A DNA stretch of 64,000 bases from Citrobacter sp. Res13-Sevr-PEB04-36 (GTDB lineage Bacteria; Pseudomonadota; Gammaproteobacteria; Enterobacterales; Enterobacteriaceae). Where the stretch lies: positions 1 through 64,000 of the forward strand of contig NZ_JADABY010000061.1 of NCBI RefSeq assembly GCF_015672735.1. The letters are read 5' to 3'. The translations under genes and the position numbers were made by a program. This document shows, one piece after another, positions 7,172 through 18,164 of the stretch; the stretch's first letter is position 1; every line of letters begins with the position of its first letter. The notes beneath the pieces were generated by a model. That model was not told the origin of the DNA, did not search any database, and saw nothing but the letters and a program-made list of their open reading frames with translations.

Positions 7172-8788
7172 ATGAAAAAAGTGGCTATCATCGGCGTTGG
7201 CCCCACAGGAATCTATACCTTCCATGCCCTGGTTGAACGCGGCGAACCGCTGACCGTGCAACTCTACGAGCAAGCGGAAGAAGCGGGTGTGGGCATGCCT
7301 TACAACAACGACAATAACGCGGACCATATGCTGGCGAATATTGCCAGCATTGAAATCCCGCCGATTTACATCACCTATCTGACGTGGCTACAGAATCAAA
7401 GCGATGACTACCTGACACAATTTGGTATTGAACGTACGTCGTTGCATGAGCGACAGTTTTTACCCCGTGTGATCCTTGGCGACTATTTTCGCGATCGCTT
7501 TTTAGCCATTGTCGATAAAGCCCGTGAGTCCGGTTTTGAGATTTGTGTTCATGAATCCAGCGAAGTCACCGATCTTCGCGCAAACCCACAGGGTGTTACG
7601 TTGTGGATCAACCACACACCACAGCCTGTCGAGGTTGATTTCGCGGTTATCGCCACCGGACATCTGTGGCCTGAGGGAGACGACACACCGCGAGAGTTTT
7701 TCCCCAGCCCGTGGACCGGCCTGATGAGCGCACAAATTAACGCCTGCAAAGTGGGCATTCTCGGTACGTCATTAAGCGCTATCGATGCGGCGGTTGCCGT
7801 GGTCACTCAACATGGCGCCTTCACCACCGATGCTGATAGCGTCATCCATTTTACGCGCAAACCCGGCAGCCAAAGCCTGAAGTTGACCCTGATGTCGCGC
7901 AGCGGTGTGCTGCCGGAGGCGGATTTTTACTGCCCTTTACCGTATGAACCATTGAATATCGCCACCGGGCAGGCGATTGAACACGTCATTGCACAGGGTC
8001 AGCGCGGATTACTGGACCGCCTCTTCCAGCTTATCGTCAAACAGTTGCAAAACGCAGCACCGCAGTGGAGCCAGCAGATAGCGCTTGAGACGCTGACGGC
8101 CGATACATTTTCCGACATCTATTTTGCCGACCGAATTCAGCACGGTCCTTTTGACTGGGCGAAACGCAACCTGCAGGAAGTGGAGCGCAACAAGCGGAAG
8201 CAACGCACCATCGCGTGGCGCTATACCCTGCTACGGCTGCATGAGGTTATCGAGCAGGTCGTGCCTCATCTTGACGATGGCGACAGAGAACGCTTCAAGC
8301 ACGGTCTGGCTCGCGTATTTATCGATAACTATGCGGCGATCCCCTCAGAATCCATTCGCCGCCTGCTGGCGCTGTATGACGCAGGGTTGATTGAAATCCT
8401 CGCGCTTGGCTCGGATTACCAACGCAAAAATGAGCAAGGCATGACGGTTATCTATCACAACAATCAGCGCCGCGAATTTGATGTGTTTATTGATGCCAGA
8501 GGGCAGAAGGCGTTGAAGAGCAAAGATATCCCCTTCCCCACTTTGCGCCATCAACTGCTCGCCTGTGGTGATGAGATCCCGGATATCAGTGAAAATTACA
8601 CGCTGCACGCGCCAAAAGACGCCGGTGGTCGCATCGCCTTTGGCGGGCTGCCATGGTTAATGCACGACCGTCCTTTTATTCAGGGTCTGGTCGTTAGCGC
8701 TGAAATCGGCGCAGCCATGGCAAATGTGCTAACGCAAGGCGCGGTGGGACGTCGAAGGAAACTGTGGAGCAGTGACGACATTGACTAA
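7172..8788 (+). CDS. FAD/NAD(P)-binding protein, NAD_binding_9 type (538 aa)
   Basis: The N-terminus carries the dinucleotide-binding fingerprint IIGVGPTGIY with Gly8, Gly10 and Gly13. Further matching features are VGMPYNNDNNADHMLANIA, FAVIATGHLWP as the second nucleotide strand, and a second glycine-rich turn VGILGTSLSAIDAA. The pattern fits the large cytosolic FAD/NAD(P)-binding proteins of Pfam NAD_binding_9, whose substrates are unknown. AAAGGAGCCCC precedes the ATG at 7172. It is followed convergently by the DoxX gene. In K-12 the genes next to poxB are hcr and hcp, so this gene belongs to a local replacement or insertion. Confidence 0.75.
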   Translation: MKKVAIIGVGPTGIYTFHALVERGEPLTVQLYEQAEEAGVGMPYNNDNNADHMLANIASIEIPPIYITYLTWLQNQSDDYLTQFGIERTSLHERQFLPRVILGDYFRDRFLAIVDKARESGFEICVHESSEVTDLRANPQGVTLWINHTPQPVEVDFAVIATGHLWPEGDDTPREFFPSPWTGLMSAQINACKVGILGTSLSAIDAAVAVVTQHGAFTTDADSVIHFTRKPGSQSLKLTLMSRSGVLPEADFYCPLPYEPLNIATGQAIEHVIAQGQRGLLDRLFQLIVKQLQNAAPQWSQQIALETLTADTFSDIYFADRIQHGPFDWAKRNLQEVERNKRKQRTIAWRYTLLRLHEVIEQVVPHLDDGDRERFKHGLARVFIDNYAAIPSESIRRLLALYDAGLIEILALGSDYQRKNEQGMTVIYHNNQRREFDVFIDARGQKALKSKDIPFPTLRHQLLACGDEIPDISENYTLHAPKDAGGRIAFGGLPWLMHDRPFIQGLVVSAEIGAAMANVLTQGAVGRRRKLWSSDDID

Positions 8789-8861
8789 CGGACCTCGTTG
8801 ATGGGGAGGCAAGCATAAATTTAACCTGTTCTCGCCTCCGCATTTGTCGTCCTATGGCAAA

Positions 8862-9296
8862 CTAGCGCCAGGCCGAATGACCGCCCAACGCGTATTTCCC
8901 GGCGCCCAAAAATGCCACCGCCAGTGCGCCAATAAAGAAATACACCAGACTTTCAATAGCCCATGCGCCGGTTTTATCCAACGACCAGGTTTCGCCCATT
9001 CCGACCATCAGCCACGCGACAACCATGGTGAATGCCAGCCCTAACGCGGCAGGTCGCGTCAGGATACCGAGAATAATCAGGCACGGTGCCAGCACCTCGC
9101 CGAGCAAAACGCCGTAGGCAATGAAACCCGGAAAACCTTTCGCTATCAGCATGCCGCTAATGCCATCAATCCCGGCGAACAGTTTATGCAGACCGTGGAA
9201 CAGCATCAGTCCCCCCACAGCCAGGCGTAACAAAAACTTGCCAAAGTCCTCATGCGTCAGCATGCGATTTACTGCATTTAATAAATTCGTAACCAT
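8862..9296 (-). CDS. DoxX-family inner-membrane protein (144 aa)
   Basis: Four hydrophobic segments in the DoxX arrangement: FLLRLAVGGLMLFHGLHKLF, then IAYGVLLGEVLAPCLIILG, LGLAFTMVVAWLMVGM and ESLVYFFIGALAVAFLGAG, ending in GKYALGG. The start at 9296 (MVTNLLNAVNRML) is chosen because AAGGAACG lies at the right distance upstream; longer versions add a polar stretch with no ribosome-binding site. Inner membrane, function not established; family members are linked to redox or respiratory stress. It is divergent from poxB. Confidence 0.8.
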   Translation of the reverse strand: MVTNLLNAVNRMLTHEDFGKFLLRLAVGGLMLFHGLHKLFAGIDGISGMLIAKGFPGFIAYGVLLGEVLAPCLIILGILTRPAALGLAFTMVVAWLMVGMGETWSLDKTGAWAIESLVYFFIGALAVAFLGAGKYALGGHSAWR

Positions 9297-9447
9297 TTGA
9301 ATTCGTTCCTTGTTTGCCATGCCCACAGTCAAGCTACGCGTTATCTTCGCCAAATGTAAGCTGCCGAAAATAAGGGGTAATGAGAAGCATAACTATTATC
9401 TTCATCTAAACTTGTAACCGGTATCACATTAAAGGAGATGGAAAACC

Positions 9448-11166
9448 ATGAAACAAACGGTTGCCGCTTTTATTGCTAAAACGCTTGAACAGGCTGGTGT
9501 GAAACGTATTTGGGGCGTAACGGGTGACTCACTGAATGGTCTCAGTGACAGTCTCAATCGCATGGGAACGATCGACTGGATGCCAACCCGGCATGAAGAA
9601 GTTGCCGCCTTCGCCGCAGGTGCGGAAGCGCAACTGACCGGTGAACTGGCGGTGTGTGCCGGTTCATGCGGACCGGGAAACTTGCACCTGATTAACGGCC
9701 TGTTTGATTGCCACCGCAACCATGTCCCGGTGCTGGCGATTGCCGCGCATATTCCCTCCAGTGAAATTGGCAGCGGCTATTTTCAGGAGACCCACCCGCA
9801 AGAGTTGTTCCGCGAATGTAGCCACTATTGCGAGCTGGTTTCCAGCCCTGAGCAGATCCCACAGGTGCTGGCAATTGCCATGCGCAAAGCGGTGTTAAAC
9901 CGCGGAGTTTCAGTTGTCGTGCTACCGGGCGATGTTGCACTGAAAGCCGCGCCGGAAAGCGCCAGCACACACTGGTATCACGCGCCGTTACCGGTGGTCA
10001 CCCCGGCGGAAGAAGAGATGAGAAAACTGGCGCAACTGCTGCGCTATTCCAGCAATATCGCGCTGATGTGCGGCAGCGGGTGCGCGGGTGCACATAAAGA
10101 ACTGGTGGAGTTTGCTGCCAAAATCAAAGCGCCGATTGTCCACGCCCTGCGCGGCAAAGAGCACGTCGAATACGACAACCCCTACGATGTAGGCATGACC
10201 GGACTGATCGGTTTTTCATCTGGTTTTCATACCATGATGAATGCCGACACGCTGCTTTTACTGGGCACCCAGTTCCCCTACCGTCCCTTCTACCCCACCG
10301 ACGCCAAAATTATTCAGATTGATATCAATCCGGCAAGCATTGGCGCGCACAGTAAGGTTGATATGGCGCTGGTGGGGGATATCAAAGCCACGCTGCGTGC
10401 CCTGCTGCCGCTGGTGGAAGAAAAAACCGACCGTAAATTCCTCGATAAGGCCCTGAGTGATTATCGCGATGCGCGTAAAGGGCTGGATGATTTAGCCAAG
10501 CCCAGCGAAAAAGCCATTCACCCGCAGTATCTGGCGCAGCAAATCAGCCACTTCGCCACCGACGATGCCATCTTTACCTGCGATGTCGGCACCCCCACGG
10601 TGTGGGCCGCGCGCTATCTGAAAATGAACGGCAAGCGCCGCCTGCTCGGGTCGTTTAATCACGGCTCGATGGCGAACGCGATGCCGCAGGCGCTGGGTGC
10701 GCAGGCAACGGAACCTGCACGTCAGGTAATAGCCATGTGCGGCGACGGCGGCTTCAGCATGCTGATGGGCGATTTTCTTTCGGTGGTGCAGATGAAACTG
10801 CCGGTGAAAATCATCGTATTCAATAACAGCGTGCTGGGCTTCGTGGCAATGGAGATGAAAGCCGGTGGGTATCTGACCGACGGAACGGAACTGCACGACA
10901 CCAACTTTGCCCGCATTGCCGAAGCCTGCGGCATCACCGGTATTCGCGTGGAGAAATCATCGGAAGTCGATGAGGCGTTGCAAAGAGCGCTGTCGATTGA
11001 TGGCCCGGTGCTGGTCGACGTAGTGGTTGCAAAAGAAGAGCTCGCCATACCGCCGCAAATCAAACTCGAACAAGCGAAGGGTTTCAGCCTCTATATGCTG
11101 CGCGCTATCATCAGCGGACGCGGTGATGAAGTGATCGAACTGGCGAAAACCAACTGGCTAAGGTAA
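9448..11166 (+). CDS. poxB: Pyruvate dehydrogenase (quinone) / pyruvate oxidase PoxB
   Basis: Thiamine diphosphate- and FAD-dependent peripheral membrane enzyme that oxidises pyruvate to acetate and CO2 and passes electrons to ubiquinone. The 572-aa length equals the E. coli protein. The N-terminal domain has [13 protein letters not shown] and the conserved TPP glutamate in [16 protein letters not shown]; the C-terminal TPP/Mg motif begins MCGDGGFSM and ends with IVFNNS. The last 24 residues match the lipid-binding amphipathic tail. AAAGGAGATGG precedes the ATG. It leads the poxB-ltaE-ybjT run, with ltaE 36 bases downstream, as in K-12. Confidence 0.97.
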   Translation: MKQTVAAFIAKTLEQAGVKRIWGVTGDSLNGLSDSLNRMGTIDWMPTRHEEVAAFAAGAEAQLTGELAVCAGSCGPGNLHLINGLFDCHRNHVPVLAIAAHIPSSEIGSGYFQETHPQELFRECSHYCELVSSPEQIPQVLAIAMRKAVLNRGVSVVVLPGDVALKAAPESASTHWYHAPLPVVTPAEEEMRKLAQLLRYSSNIALMCGSGCAGAHKELVEFAAKIKAPIVHALRGKEHVEYDNPYDVGMTGLIGFSSGFHTMMNADTLLLLGTQFPYRPFYPTDAKIIQIDINPASIGAHSKVDMALVGDIKATLRALLPLVEEKTDRKFLDKALSDYRDARKGLDDLAKPSEKAIHPQYLAQQISHFATDDAIFTCDVGTPTVWAARYLKMNGKRRLLGSFNHGSMANAMPQALGAQATEPARQVIAMCGDGGFSMLMGDFLSVVQMKLPVKIIVFNNSVLGFVAMEMKAGGYLTDGTELHDTNFARIAEACGITGIRVEKSSEVDEALQRALSIDGPVLVDVVVAKEELAIPPQIKLEQAKGFSLYMLRAIISGRGDEVIELAKTNWLR

Positions 11167-11202
11167 AACAGTGGGCATTACCTCACTTAAAAAGGAATGC
11201 CC

Positions 11203-12204
11203 GTGATCGACCTACGTAGTGATACTGTCACCCGCCCAAGCCGCGCCATGCTCGAAGAGATGATGGCGGCCCCGGTCGGGGACGACGTCTACGGCGACGA
11301 CCCTACCGTCAACGCCCTTCAGCAGTATGCCGCTGAACTTTCTGGCAAAGAAGCGGCTATTTTCTTACCGACCGGCACCCAGGCAAATCTGGTGGCGCTG
11401 CTCAGCCATTGTCAGCGCGGCGAGGAATACATCGCAGGCCAGGGAGCACATAACTATTTATACGAAGCCGGTGGCGCCGCGGTGCTCGGCAGCATTCAGC
11501 CGCAGCCTATCGACGCCGCGCCAGACGGCACGCTGCCGCTGGACAAAGTCGCGGCTAAAATCAAAGCCGACGATATTCACTTTGCCCGTACCCGCCTGCT
11601 CAGCCTGGAAAACACCCATAACGGCAAAGTACTACCGCGTGAATATTTGAAGGATGCCTGGGAATTCACCCGCGAACGAAATCTGGCGCTGCACGTTGAC
11701 GGCGCGCGTATTTTTAACGCCATCGTTGCCTACGGATGTGAGCTGAAGGACGTCACCCAATATTGTGACTCGTTCACCATTTGTCTCTCCAAAGGGCTCG
11801 GGACGCCGGTCGGGTCACTGCTGGTCGGAAGCCATGATTACATCAAACGCGCGATTCGCTGGCGTAAAATGACCGGCGGCGGTATGCGCCAGGCCGGTAT
11901 TTTGGCGGCAGCCGGGCTGTATGCACTCAAAAATAACGTTACGCGTTTGCAAGACGATCACGACAACGCCGCCTGGATGGCAGAACAACTGCGTGAAGCG
12001 GGTGCCGATGTTATGCGTCACGACACCAATATGCTGTTTGTTCGCGTGGGTGAAGAACACGCCGCCGCGCTGGGCGAGTACATGAAGTCTAAAGACGTGC
12101 TGATTAACGCCTCGCCGATTGTACGTCTGGTGATGCACCTGGACGTCTCGCGTGAACAACTTGCTGAAGTCGCCGCCCACTGGCGTGCTTTCTTAAACCG
12201 CTAA
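11203..12204 (+). CDS. ltaE: Low-specificity L-threonine aldolase
   Basis: PLP-dependent enzyme that cleaves L-threonine and L-allo-threonine to glycine and acetaldehyde. The PLP-binding lysine is in [15 protein letters not shown] (Lys197) and [10 protein letters not shown] holds the conserved Asp/Arg. The GTG at 11203 is chosen as start: AAAGGA (11191-11196) is directly abutted by an in-frame ATG at 11197 but lies 6 bases from the GTG, and the resulting 333 residues starting [13 protein letters not shown] equal the E. coli enzyme. It lies between poxB and ybjT with short gaps, probably co-transcribed. Confidence 0.95.
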   Translation: MIDLRSDTVTRPSRAMLEEMMAAPVGDDVYGDDPTVNALQQYAAELSGKEAAIFLPTGTQANLVALLSHCQRGEEYIAGQGAHNYLYEAGGAAVLGSIQPQPIDAAPDGTLPLDKVAAKIKADDIHFARTRLLSLENTHNGKVLPREYLKDAWEFTRERNLALHVDGARIFNAIVAYGCELKDVTQYCDSFTICLSKGLGTPVGSLLVGSHDYIKRAIRWRKMTGGGMRQAGILAAAGLYALKNNVTRLQDDHDNAAWMAEQLREAGADVMRHDTNMLFVRVGEEHAAALGEYMKSKDVLINASPIVRLVMHLDVSREQLAEVAAHWRAFLNR

Positions 12205-12214
12205 GGAGACCGGC

Positions 12215-13645
12215 GTGCCGCAACGGATTTTGGTACTTGGCGCCAGTGGTTACATTGGTCAACATCTGGTACAAGCGCTCAGCCAGCAAGGACATCAGGT
12301 GCTGGCGGCGGCACGTCGCATCGAGCGACTGGACAAGCAGCAACTGCCTGGCGTCAGTTGTCATAAGGTTGATTTAAACGAACCAGATACCCTGACGCCG
12401 CTGCTGGCCGACGTTGACACGGTCTATTACCTGGTGCACGGGATGGGTGAAGGTGGTGATTTTATCGCCCACGAGCGTCAGGTAGCGCAGAATGTCCGCG
12501 ATGCCCTGCGTCATACGCCGGTCAACCAGCTGATTTTCCTGAGCTCCTTACAGGCCCCCAAACATGAACAGTCCGATCACCTGCGCGCACGGCAGATAAC
12601 AGCAGACACGCTGCGCGAATCCGGCGTATCGGTCACGGAATTACGGGCAGGTATTATCGTCGGAGCAGGCTCTGCGGCCTTTGAGGTGATGCGAGATATG
12701 GTCTACAACCTGCCGGTACTGACTCCGCCGCGCTGGGTACGATCGCGTACCACACCTATTGCGCTGGAGAATCTGCTGCACTATTTAGTTGCGCTGCTGG
12801 CGCACCCGGCAAGCAGCCACCGCGTACTCGAAGCTGCGGGGCCGCAGGTATTGAGTTATCAGGAACAATTCGAACATTTTATGGCGGTCAGCGGCAAGCA
12901 TCGCCTGCTCATTCCTATCCCTTTCCCGACCCGCTGGATTTCAGTGTGGTTTTTAAATGTGATCACCTCGGTTCCGCCGACGACTGCCAAAGCGCTGATA
13001 CAGGGCCTGAAACACGATCTGCTGGCCGATGACACCGAACTGAGGGCATTAATCCCCCAAAAGCTCATCGCCTTTGACGATGCGGTACGTAGCACGCTGA
13101 AAGAAGAAGAGAAACTGGTCGACTCCAGCGAGTGGGGCTACGACGCGCAGGCATTTGCCCGCTGGCGACCGGAATACGGCTATTTCGCCAAACAGGCCGG
13201 TTTTAGCGTCGAGACCCCCGCCAGCCTGAAGGCTTTGTGGCAGGTGGTGAATCGCCTCGGCGGCAAAGAGGGCTATTTCTTTGGCAATATTTTGTGGAAG
13301 ACGCGCGCAACTATGGATCTGCTGGTGGGGCATAAACTGGCAAAAGGTCGGCCGGAGCGTCCGCTTTTACAGGTCGGCGATACCGTGGATAGCTGGAAGG
13401 TCATTATCGTCGAGCCGGAAAAACAGCTAACACTGTTATTTGGTATGAAGGCGCCTGGACTCGGTCGTCTGAGTTTTACCTTGGAAGATAAAGGCGATCG
13501 CCGACGCATTGACGTCCGCGCCTGGTGGCACCCGCACGGCATGCCCGGCCTGTTCTACTGGCTGCTGATGATCCCGGCACATCTGTTTATTTTCCGGGGG
13601 ATGGCAAAGCGTATCGCCAAACTTGCAGAACAAATCACAGACTAA
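12215..13645 (+). CDS. ybjT: SDR-family NAD(P)-binding / DUF2867 protein YbjT
   Basis: An N-terminal Rossmann domain with GASGYIG at residues 9-15 and [16 protein letters not shown], as in atypical short-chain dehydrogenases. A C-terminal DUF2867 domain (about 330-470) contains [15 protein letters not shown] and ends with a hydrophobic stretch near [16 protein letters not shown] that probably contacts the membrane. The 476-aa length equals K-12 YbjT. The start is GTG at 12215 with AAGGAG at 12203-12208, overlapping the end of ltaE. Biochemical substrate unknown. Close coupling to ltaE suggests one transcript. Confidence 0.92.
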   Translation: MPQRILVLGASGYIGQHLVQALSQQGHQVLAAARRIERLDKQQLPGVSCHKVDLNEPDTLTPLLADVDTVYYLVHGMGEGGDFIAHERQVAQNVRDALRHTPVNQLIFLSSLQAPKHEQSDHLRARQITADTLRESGVSVTELRAGIIVGAGSAAFEVMRDMVYNLPVLTPPRWVRSRTTPIALENLLHYLVALLAHPASSHRVLEAAGPQVLSYQEQFEHFMAVSGKHRLLIPIPFPTRWISVWFLNVITSVPPTTAKALIQGLKHDLLADDTELRALIPQKLIAFDDAVRSTLKEEEKLVDSSEWGYDAQAFARWRPEYGYFAKQAGFSVETPASLKALWQVVNRLGGKEGYFFGNILWKTRATMDLLVGHKLAKGRPERPLLQVGDTVDSWKVIIVEPEKQLTLLFGMKAPGLGRLSFTLEDKGDRRRIDVRAWWHPHGMPGLFYWLLMIPAHLFIFRGMAKRIAKLAEQITD

Positions 13646-13743
13646 AGACAAAAAGAGGCTGTAATCTTTCATGTTTCCCATTGCATACAGGCGTAATTCA
13701 CGGAAGAATGCGCACGAAGTTCTATTAAACACAGCGGAATGAT

Positions 13744-14757
13744 ATGAAGGTACTGGTTACCGGAGCCACCAGCGGCTTAGGCCGAAACGCGGTTGAGTTT
13801 TTACGCAAGAAAGGCATCAGCGTCAGAGCTACCGGTCGCAACGAAGCGATGGGTAAGCTACTGGAGAAAATGGGCGCAGAATTTGTGCATGCGGACTTGA
13901 CCGAGCTGGTCTCTCCGCAAGCAAAAGTGATGCTCGCAGGTATCGACACGCTGTGGCACTGTTCCAGTTTTACCTCGCCGTGGGGAACACAGGAAGCCTT
14001 TGACCTGGCTAACGTCCGCGCTACCCGCCGACTGGGCGAATGGTCGGTTGCCTGGGGTGTGCGTAACTTTATTCATATCTCCTCCCCGTCGCTCTATTTT
14101 GATTATCACCACCATCGCGATATCAAAGAGGATTTCCGTCCGCACCGCTTCGCTAACGAATTCGCCCGCAGTAAAGCAGCCGGCGAAGACGTGATTGCGC
14201 TGTTAGCCCAGGCCAACCCGCAAACCCGGTTTACGGTACTACGTCCGCAGAGTCTGTTTGGCCCGCATGATAAAGTTTTTATCCCCCGCCTGGCGCACAT
14301 GATGCACCACTATGGCAGCGTCCTGCTCCCGCACGGCGGCAGCGCACTGGTGGATATGACCTACTATGAAAATGCGATTCACGCCATGTGGCTGGCAAGT
14401 CAGGAAGCCTGTGACAATCTGCCATCAGGTCGCGTGTATAACATCACCAACGGTGAGCATCGCACGCTGCGCAGCATCGTGCAGAAGCTGATTGACGAAC
14501 TGAATATTGATTGCCGCATCCGCTCTGTTCCCTATCCGATGCTGGACATGATTGCCCGCAGTATGGAGCGTCTGGGGAATAAATCGGCGAAAGAGCCTAA
14601 GCTCACGCACTACGGTGTCTCGAAGCTCAATTTTGACTTTACGCTGGACACCACCCGTGCCCAGGAAGAGCTAGGTTATCAGCCTGTCGTGACGCTGGAT
14701 GAAGGGATTGAGCGTACTGCAGCCTGGCTGCGCGACCACGGTAAGCTGCCGCGTTAG
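13744..14757 (+). CDS. ybjS: Extended SDR-family NAD(P)-dependent epimerase/oxidoreductase YbjS
   Basis: A 337-residue extended SDR protein. The nucleotide-binding glycine motif GATSGLG is at residues 7-13, [13 protein letters not shown] occupies the position of the catalytic Ser/Tyr region, and [19 protein letters not shown] is typical of NAD-dependent epimerases. The length and sequence agree with K-12 YbjS. It follows ybjT after 98 bases on the same strand and is followed by a REP element before the convergent amiD. Substrate unknown. Confidence 0.93.
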   Translation: MKVLVTGATSGLGRNAVEFLRKKGISVRATGRNEAMGKLLEKMGAEFVHADLTELVSPQAKVMLAGIDTLWHCSSFTSPWGTQEAFDLANVRATRRLGEWSVAWGVRNFIHISSPSLYFDYHHHRDIKEDFRPHRFANEFARSKAAGEDVIALLAQANPQTRFTVLRPQSLFGPHDKVFIPRLAHMMHHYGSVLLPHGGSALVDMTYYENAIHAMWLASQEACDNLPSGRVYNITNGEHRTLRSIVQKLIDELNIDCRIRSVPYPMLDMIARSMERLGNKSAKEPKLTHYGVSKLNFDFTLDTTRAQEELGYQPVVTLDEGIERTAAWLRDHGKLPR

Positions 14758-14771
14758 GCTGATTGCCATTG

Positions 14772-14857
14772 CCGGATGGTGGCGCAGACGCCTTATCCGG
14801 CCGAGAAAAACCTGCCCGAATTAACTGTAGACCTGATAGGCGAAGCGCCATCAGACA
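14772..14857. repeat. REP/BIME-type element between ybjS and amiD
   Basis: GCCGGATGGTGGCGCAGACG followed by CCTTATCCGGCC forms one REP-like hairpin (about 14772-14803). A second, more degenerate unit with CTGATAGGCGAAGCGCCATC lies at about 14831-14856. They fill the gap between the convergent ybjS and amiD stops. Confidence 0.7.
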
Positions 14858-14870
14858 TTAGTGACCTGCG

Positions 14871-15701
14871 TTAACCTTGCCCGTATTTCTCCAGTAGCGC
14901 TTCGGCAATCGCCTGCGTTTGTGCATCCGCTACGCCGTTCCACAACGCCGGGCGGAAGTGCATCTGAAACGCCATAATCACCCGCTGCTGTTCACGCGGC
15001 GTCATGTCTGGTTTCACCTCGTAGCCGTAGCGCGATAGCAAATCAAGTAACGATGCGGTGTCCACCGGCGTATGGGGTTCACGTCCGCCAAGATAAAACG
15101 CGACGCGCTGTGCATCCGGCCAGGCACCTATGCCCTGTGCAGCCAGTTCACGCCACGGAAACAGCGGGCCGGGATCGTCTTTGCGCTGCGGAGCAATATC
15201 CGCATGCGCCACCACGTTCTGCGCCTTGATGTCGTAGCGGGCAATAATGTCCTTTGCCAGCGGAATCAACGCCTGGATCTGCGCGGCTTCAAATGGCGCA
15301 AAATATTTCACGCCCGCTGATTTCTGCCAGCCACGGTTTTCCAGCTCAATACCAATCGACGTGTCGTTAATCCGCGTGGCGCCCCGCCAGAAGCTGATCC
15401 CTGCATGCCAGGCCAGATCCTTTTCCGGGACCAACTGCCAGATCCGCGGCTTGCCACCGTGCAGCGGCGGAACTGCCGGGATCAGATAGTGCGAGCTGAC
15501 GTTTTTATCCGTCAGCGTGGCCAGCGATGAGTCAAAATCATCAGCCGTGTAGTGAATAACCAGCACTTTAATGCGTGGATATGCCGCCTGAGCCTGACGT
15601 CGGGTATCCAGTTGATACCCGTTTTTATCGACAATCCCTTTCTCACTGGCACATCCCGTCAGTAGCACGGCGAATACCAGCAGCCATAACAGACGCTTCA
15701 T
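14871..15701 (-). CDS. amiD: 1,6-anhydro-N-acetylmuramyl-L-alanine amidase AmiD, lipoprotein
   Basis: Zinc-dependent amidase_2 enzyme anchored in the outer membrane that cleaves the MurNAc/anhydroMurNAc-L-Ala bond in peptidoglycan recycling. The signal peptide ends in the lipobox LLTGC with lipidated Cys17. Zinc ligands are expected in [11 protein letters not shown] and [16 protein letters not shown]. The C-terminal 60 residues form a PG_binding_1-like domain ([13 protein letters not shown]). The 276-aa length equals K-12 AmiD. The ATG overlaps the stop of ybjQ by 4 bases, so the two are translationally coupled. Confidence 0.95.
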
Positions 15702-16021
15702 CGGCGGGTTTTCACCGCGGTACCGCTGACGCTTACCATCAGCATGCTGCCGTCTTTGCCTACGGTTTCGTAATCAATATCGATACCAACGACCGCATCC
15801 GCACCCAGCGCTTTCGCTTGCTCGCCAAGTTCCTGAAAGGCAATTTCACGCGCTTTACGCAGCTCTTTTTCATACGCGCCGGAGCGTCCGCCGACAATGT
15901 CACGAATACCGGCAAAAAAATCGCGGAAGATATTGGCGCCTAAAATCGCTTCACCGGTTACCACACCGCAGTATTCCACGATGCTTTGCCCTTCCAGCGT
16001 AGGGGTGGTCGAAAACTGCAT
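15698..16021 (-). CDS. ybjQ: YbjQ family (UPF0145, heavy-metal-binding domain) protein
   Basis: A 107-residue cytosolic protein: [20 protein letters not shown], then [20 protein letters not shown] and [17 protein letters not shown]. These are hallmark blocks of UPF0145/YbjQ, which forms a ring-shaped pentamer in solved family structures and has no settled function. AGGAGATATACC precedes the ATG. Its stop overlaps the amiD start, and the phytase gene lies 120 bases upstream on the same strand. Confidence 0.93.
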
Positions 16022-16141
16022 GGTATATCTCCTTATTGCGCTAACAACGCTACTTTAAAAGCATTATCGAACCGATACACTATCATTGAAAGGTTCCGAT
16101 TGTTCAATTTTCCACACGACCGAAATGAGGCAATAAAAATA

Positions 16142-17440
16142 TTATTGTTCAGCACATTCAGACACGCGAACGGAATCAATGAGTGCGGAAAAATTTTTTA
16201 ATGAACACATTCCCTGCGTATTTTTCTCATCGCAGGCCGCTAAGGGCAGCACAATTTTTCCAGGGGGTGCTTGCAACGACAAAGGCTGCATGTCACGCAT
16301 TTCCTGCAAGGTCTGATACATAAAAGAAACCTGCACCCAATCAGAATTATCACTGACTCGTTTCCACCTTTCAAAAACGAACTCCCCGCCCGGTGGCGTA
16401 TTATCCGGCTGACCAGGCAGCGACACATTAAGGCCTAATGCCCCACTGAGATTGGCAAGATTGGTGTCATGTCCCGCAATAAACAACAAAGAAACGGGCA
16501 ACTGAATTTCGTATTTATTCTCTATTGATCCCTGTGTTACGAGTGCTGTACGTATCAAATCAAGTAACGGCGTGGCCCTGCTACGGGCAACCTCCGGGGT
16601 TTTCTGCAGAAGGTCAAACTGCGCATTATGCAGACTTAATAATATACGCCATTCTTTATCGCCATTAATACGCCCCCAGGCCACCTGCGGCATCCCTTGC
16701 GCCTGTTGCAACAGAAAGATTTCCGTCAGGGTTGAAGCCAGTCCCCATGAGCCTGACAACGAAACATTCTCAGGAGAGACATTGAGTTCAGCAGGTAAGA
16801 CGGCGGTTAACGAACACGGTGTAGACCGCCCGGATGCTTGACACATTTCTGACTGTGAGAAATTTAATACCCGTTCCAGCGCTTGAAATGCGGGTTGGTA
16901 GTGGCGCGTGTACTCATCAAGACTTCCGCCAGCCCGGGTCAGGATGGCCTCTTTCACCTGCGATGGGTTCAGCGAACACTGCCCCGCCTTGACGGGATTA
17001 AAAAGGGGATCAGATTTTGACTTATCTTGTTGATAATGAACCTGTATTTTACATTCCGGGGCCAGTCCAGTCAGAAACGCTTCGCCCGTTTTACGGGTAC
17101 GTTGATCAATATCGGCAATGACTGCGATCTGCCCTGCCGTTGGACACGTTTTGTTATCAAGCAGGCCTTTGTCCACCAGACGTAAACGTTGATACCGCCC
17201 CAATTCAGCAACAAGCGCCCCGCCACGGGGGGTCAACCACCCCAGAGGAACATCCCATTGCGGCCAGTGATACGGAGTGACTTGCTGCATAAGGGGGGTG
17301 AATTTTGTCGGTGCTCTGACGCCGTGTCGACTCACGATGACAACACGCTCAAGCTTCATTCCGCTCTGTTCATCGGCGCGTAATGAAAGAGGGGCCAATA
17401 TAAGCATTAAGAACAATAAACGAATAATAAGTGTACTCAT
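16142..17440 (-). CDS. appA: AppA-type periplasmic phytase / acid phosphatase (histidine acid phosphatase)
   Basis: Hydrolyses phosphomonoesters, phytate in characterised close relatives, in the periplasm. A signal peptide (cleavage probably after LSLRA) precedes DEQSGMKLERVVIVSRHGVR. The catalytic RHGVRAP is at residues 38-44 and the proton-donor HD is in FIAGHDTNLANL. Paired cysteines (for example CPTAG, CSLN, CDEKN, CSLKN, VSEC) suggest several disulfides. Overall it resembles Citrobacter braakii/freundii phytases, and the 432-residue length from the ATG at 17440 fits them; GAGG lies upstream. In K-12 appA is near 22 min, so its place between ybjQ and ybjP is unusual. Confidence 0.92.
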   Translation of the reverse strand: MSTLIIRLLFLMLILAPLSLRADEQSGMKLERVVIVSRHGVRAPTKFTPLMQQVTPYHWPQWDVPLGWLTPRGGALVAELGRYQRLRLVDKGLLDNKTCPTAGQIAVIADIDQRTRKTGEAFLTGLAPECKIQVHYQQDKSKSDPLFNPVKAGQCSLNPSQVKEAILTRAGGSLDEYTRHYQPAFQALERVLNFSQSEMCQASGRSTPCSLTAVLPAELNVSPENVSLSGSWGLASTLTEIFLLQQAQGMPQVAWGRINGDKEWRILLSLHNAQFDLLQKTPEVARSRATPLLDLIRTALVTQGSIENKYEIQLPVSLLFIAGHDTNLANLSGALGLNVSLPGQPDNTPPGGEFVFERWKRVSDNSDWVQVSFMYQTLQEMRDMQPLSLQAPPGKIVLPLAACDEKNTQGMCSLKNFSALIDSVRVSECAEQ

Positions 17441-17664
17441 TACCAGCACCACCTCGTCGTTAATGAATAATCAGAAGCCTGCACACGACAGGGCGAAGGT
17501 CTTACCTTGTCGAGAGCAGAATCATCCTACGCCTGTGATGATAAATATCCACCAGGATGGAATACTGGATTATCAGGTACCGCTGAAATTCTTACACTTT
17601 CGCCACCGCGACGTTAACACTCAGAAGAGATCGCACTCATAATTTCATCACGAAATTATTAAAA

Positions 17665-17698
17665 TAAAAAAGCACCACCTCAGCTGGACGGCGATGCT
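17665..17698 (-). terminator. Intrinsic terminator after gnsA
   Basis: On the minus strand AGCATCGCC pairs with GGTGGTGCT around a 10-base loop and is followed by TTTTTTATTTT, about 30 bases past the gnsA stop. Confidence 0.6.
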
Positions 17699-17726
17699 CT
17701 AACGCATACTGGATTGTGTTTGAAAA

Positions 17727-17900
17727 TTAGATTAGCTTAATTTTGATGTCATAACTTTCAAGCCCGGTCATTTTCTCACGAGCGATAAACTGAATATCAG
17801 AAACTTCTTTCCCGGTTTTTTTCTTCAGTTCGACAATTTTCTTTGTGATGAATTCAGATATATCCGCTTCAGTTTTATTTTTTAATTTTTCAACGTCCAT
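17727..17900 (-). CDS. gnsA: GnsA/GnsB family small protein (57 aa)
   Basis: A 57-residue cytosolic protein, MDVEKLKNKTEADISEFITK then KIVELKKKTGKEVSDIQFIA and REKMTGLESYDIKIKLI, matching GnsA/GnsB along its entire length. Overexpressed GnsA/B were linked to altered unsaturated fatty acid content and secG suppression in E. coli. The ATG at 17900 is chosen because AGAGG lies upstream and the family length is 57; upstream codons belong to the leader. In K-12 gnsA lies just downstream of cspG and gnsB near cspB, the same arrangement as here with csp and ymcF upstream. Confidence 0.88.
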   Translation of the reverse strand: MDVEKLKNKTEADISEFITKKIVELKKKTGKEVSDIQFIAREKMTGLESYDIKIKLI

Positions 17901-18164
17901 TATGCACCTCTTCTGGTCTGTAACGGCATCAACGCGCCAGTAGATAGTATTATCTGTATAACCATGGATATCTATAAACCATACGATAAGAAGAATCAAT
18001 AACCCAGGCGCAACTGTTCATTACGCACGCAGAAATTGTTTGCATATTAAACGACAAGAGAGGGACTGAAAGCAGGTTCAGAGTAAAAGATATTCTGACT
18101 TCACAACGACAACGTCAAGATGACGTTCTCACGACAAACAGGGAGAGTCATCTGTTAAGTCACT

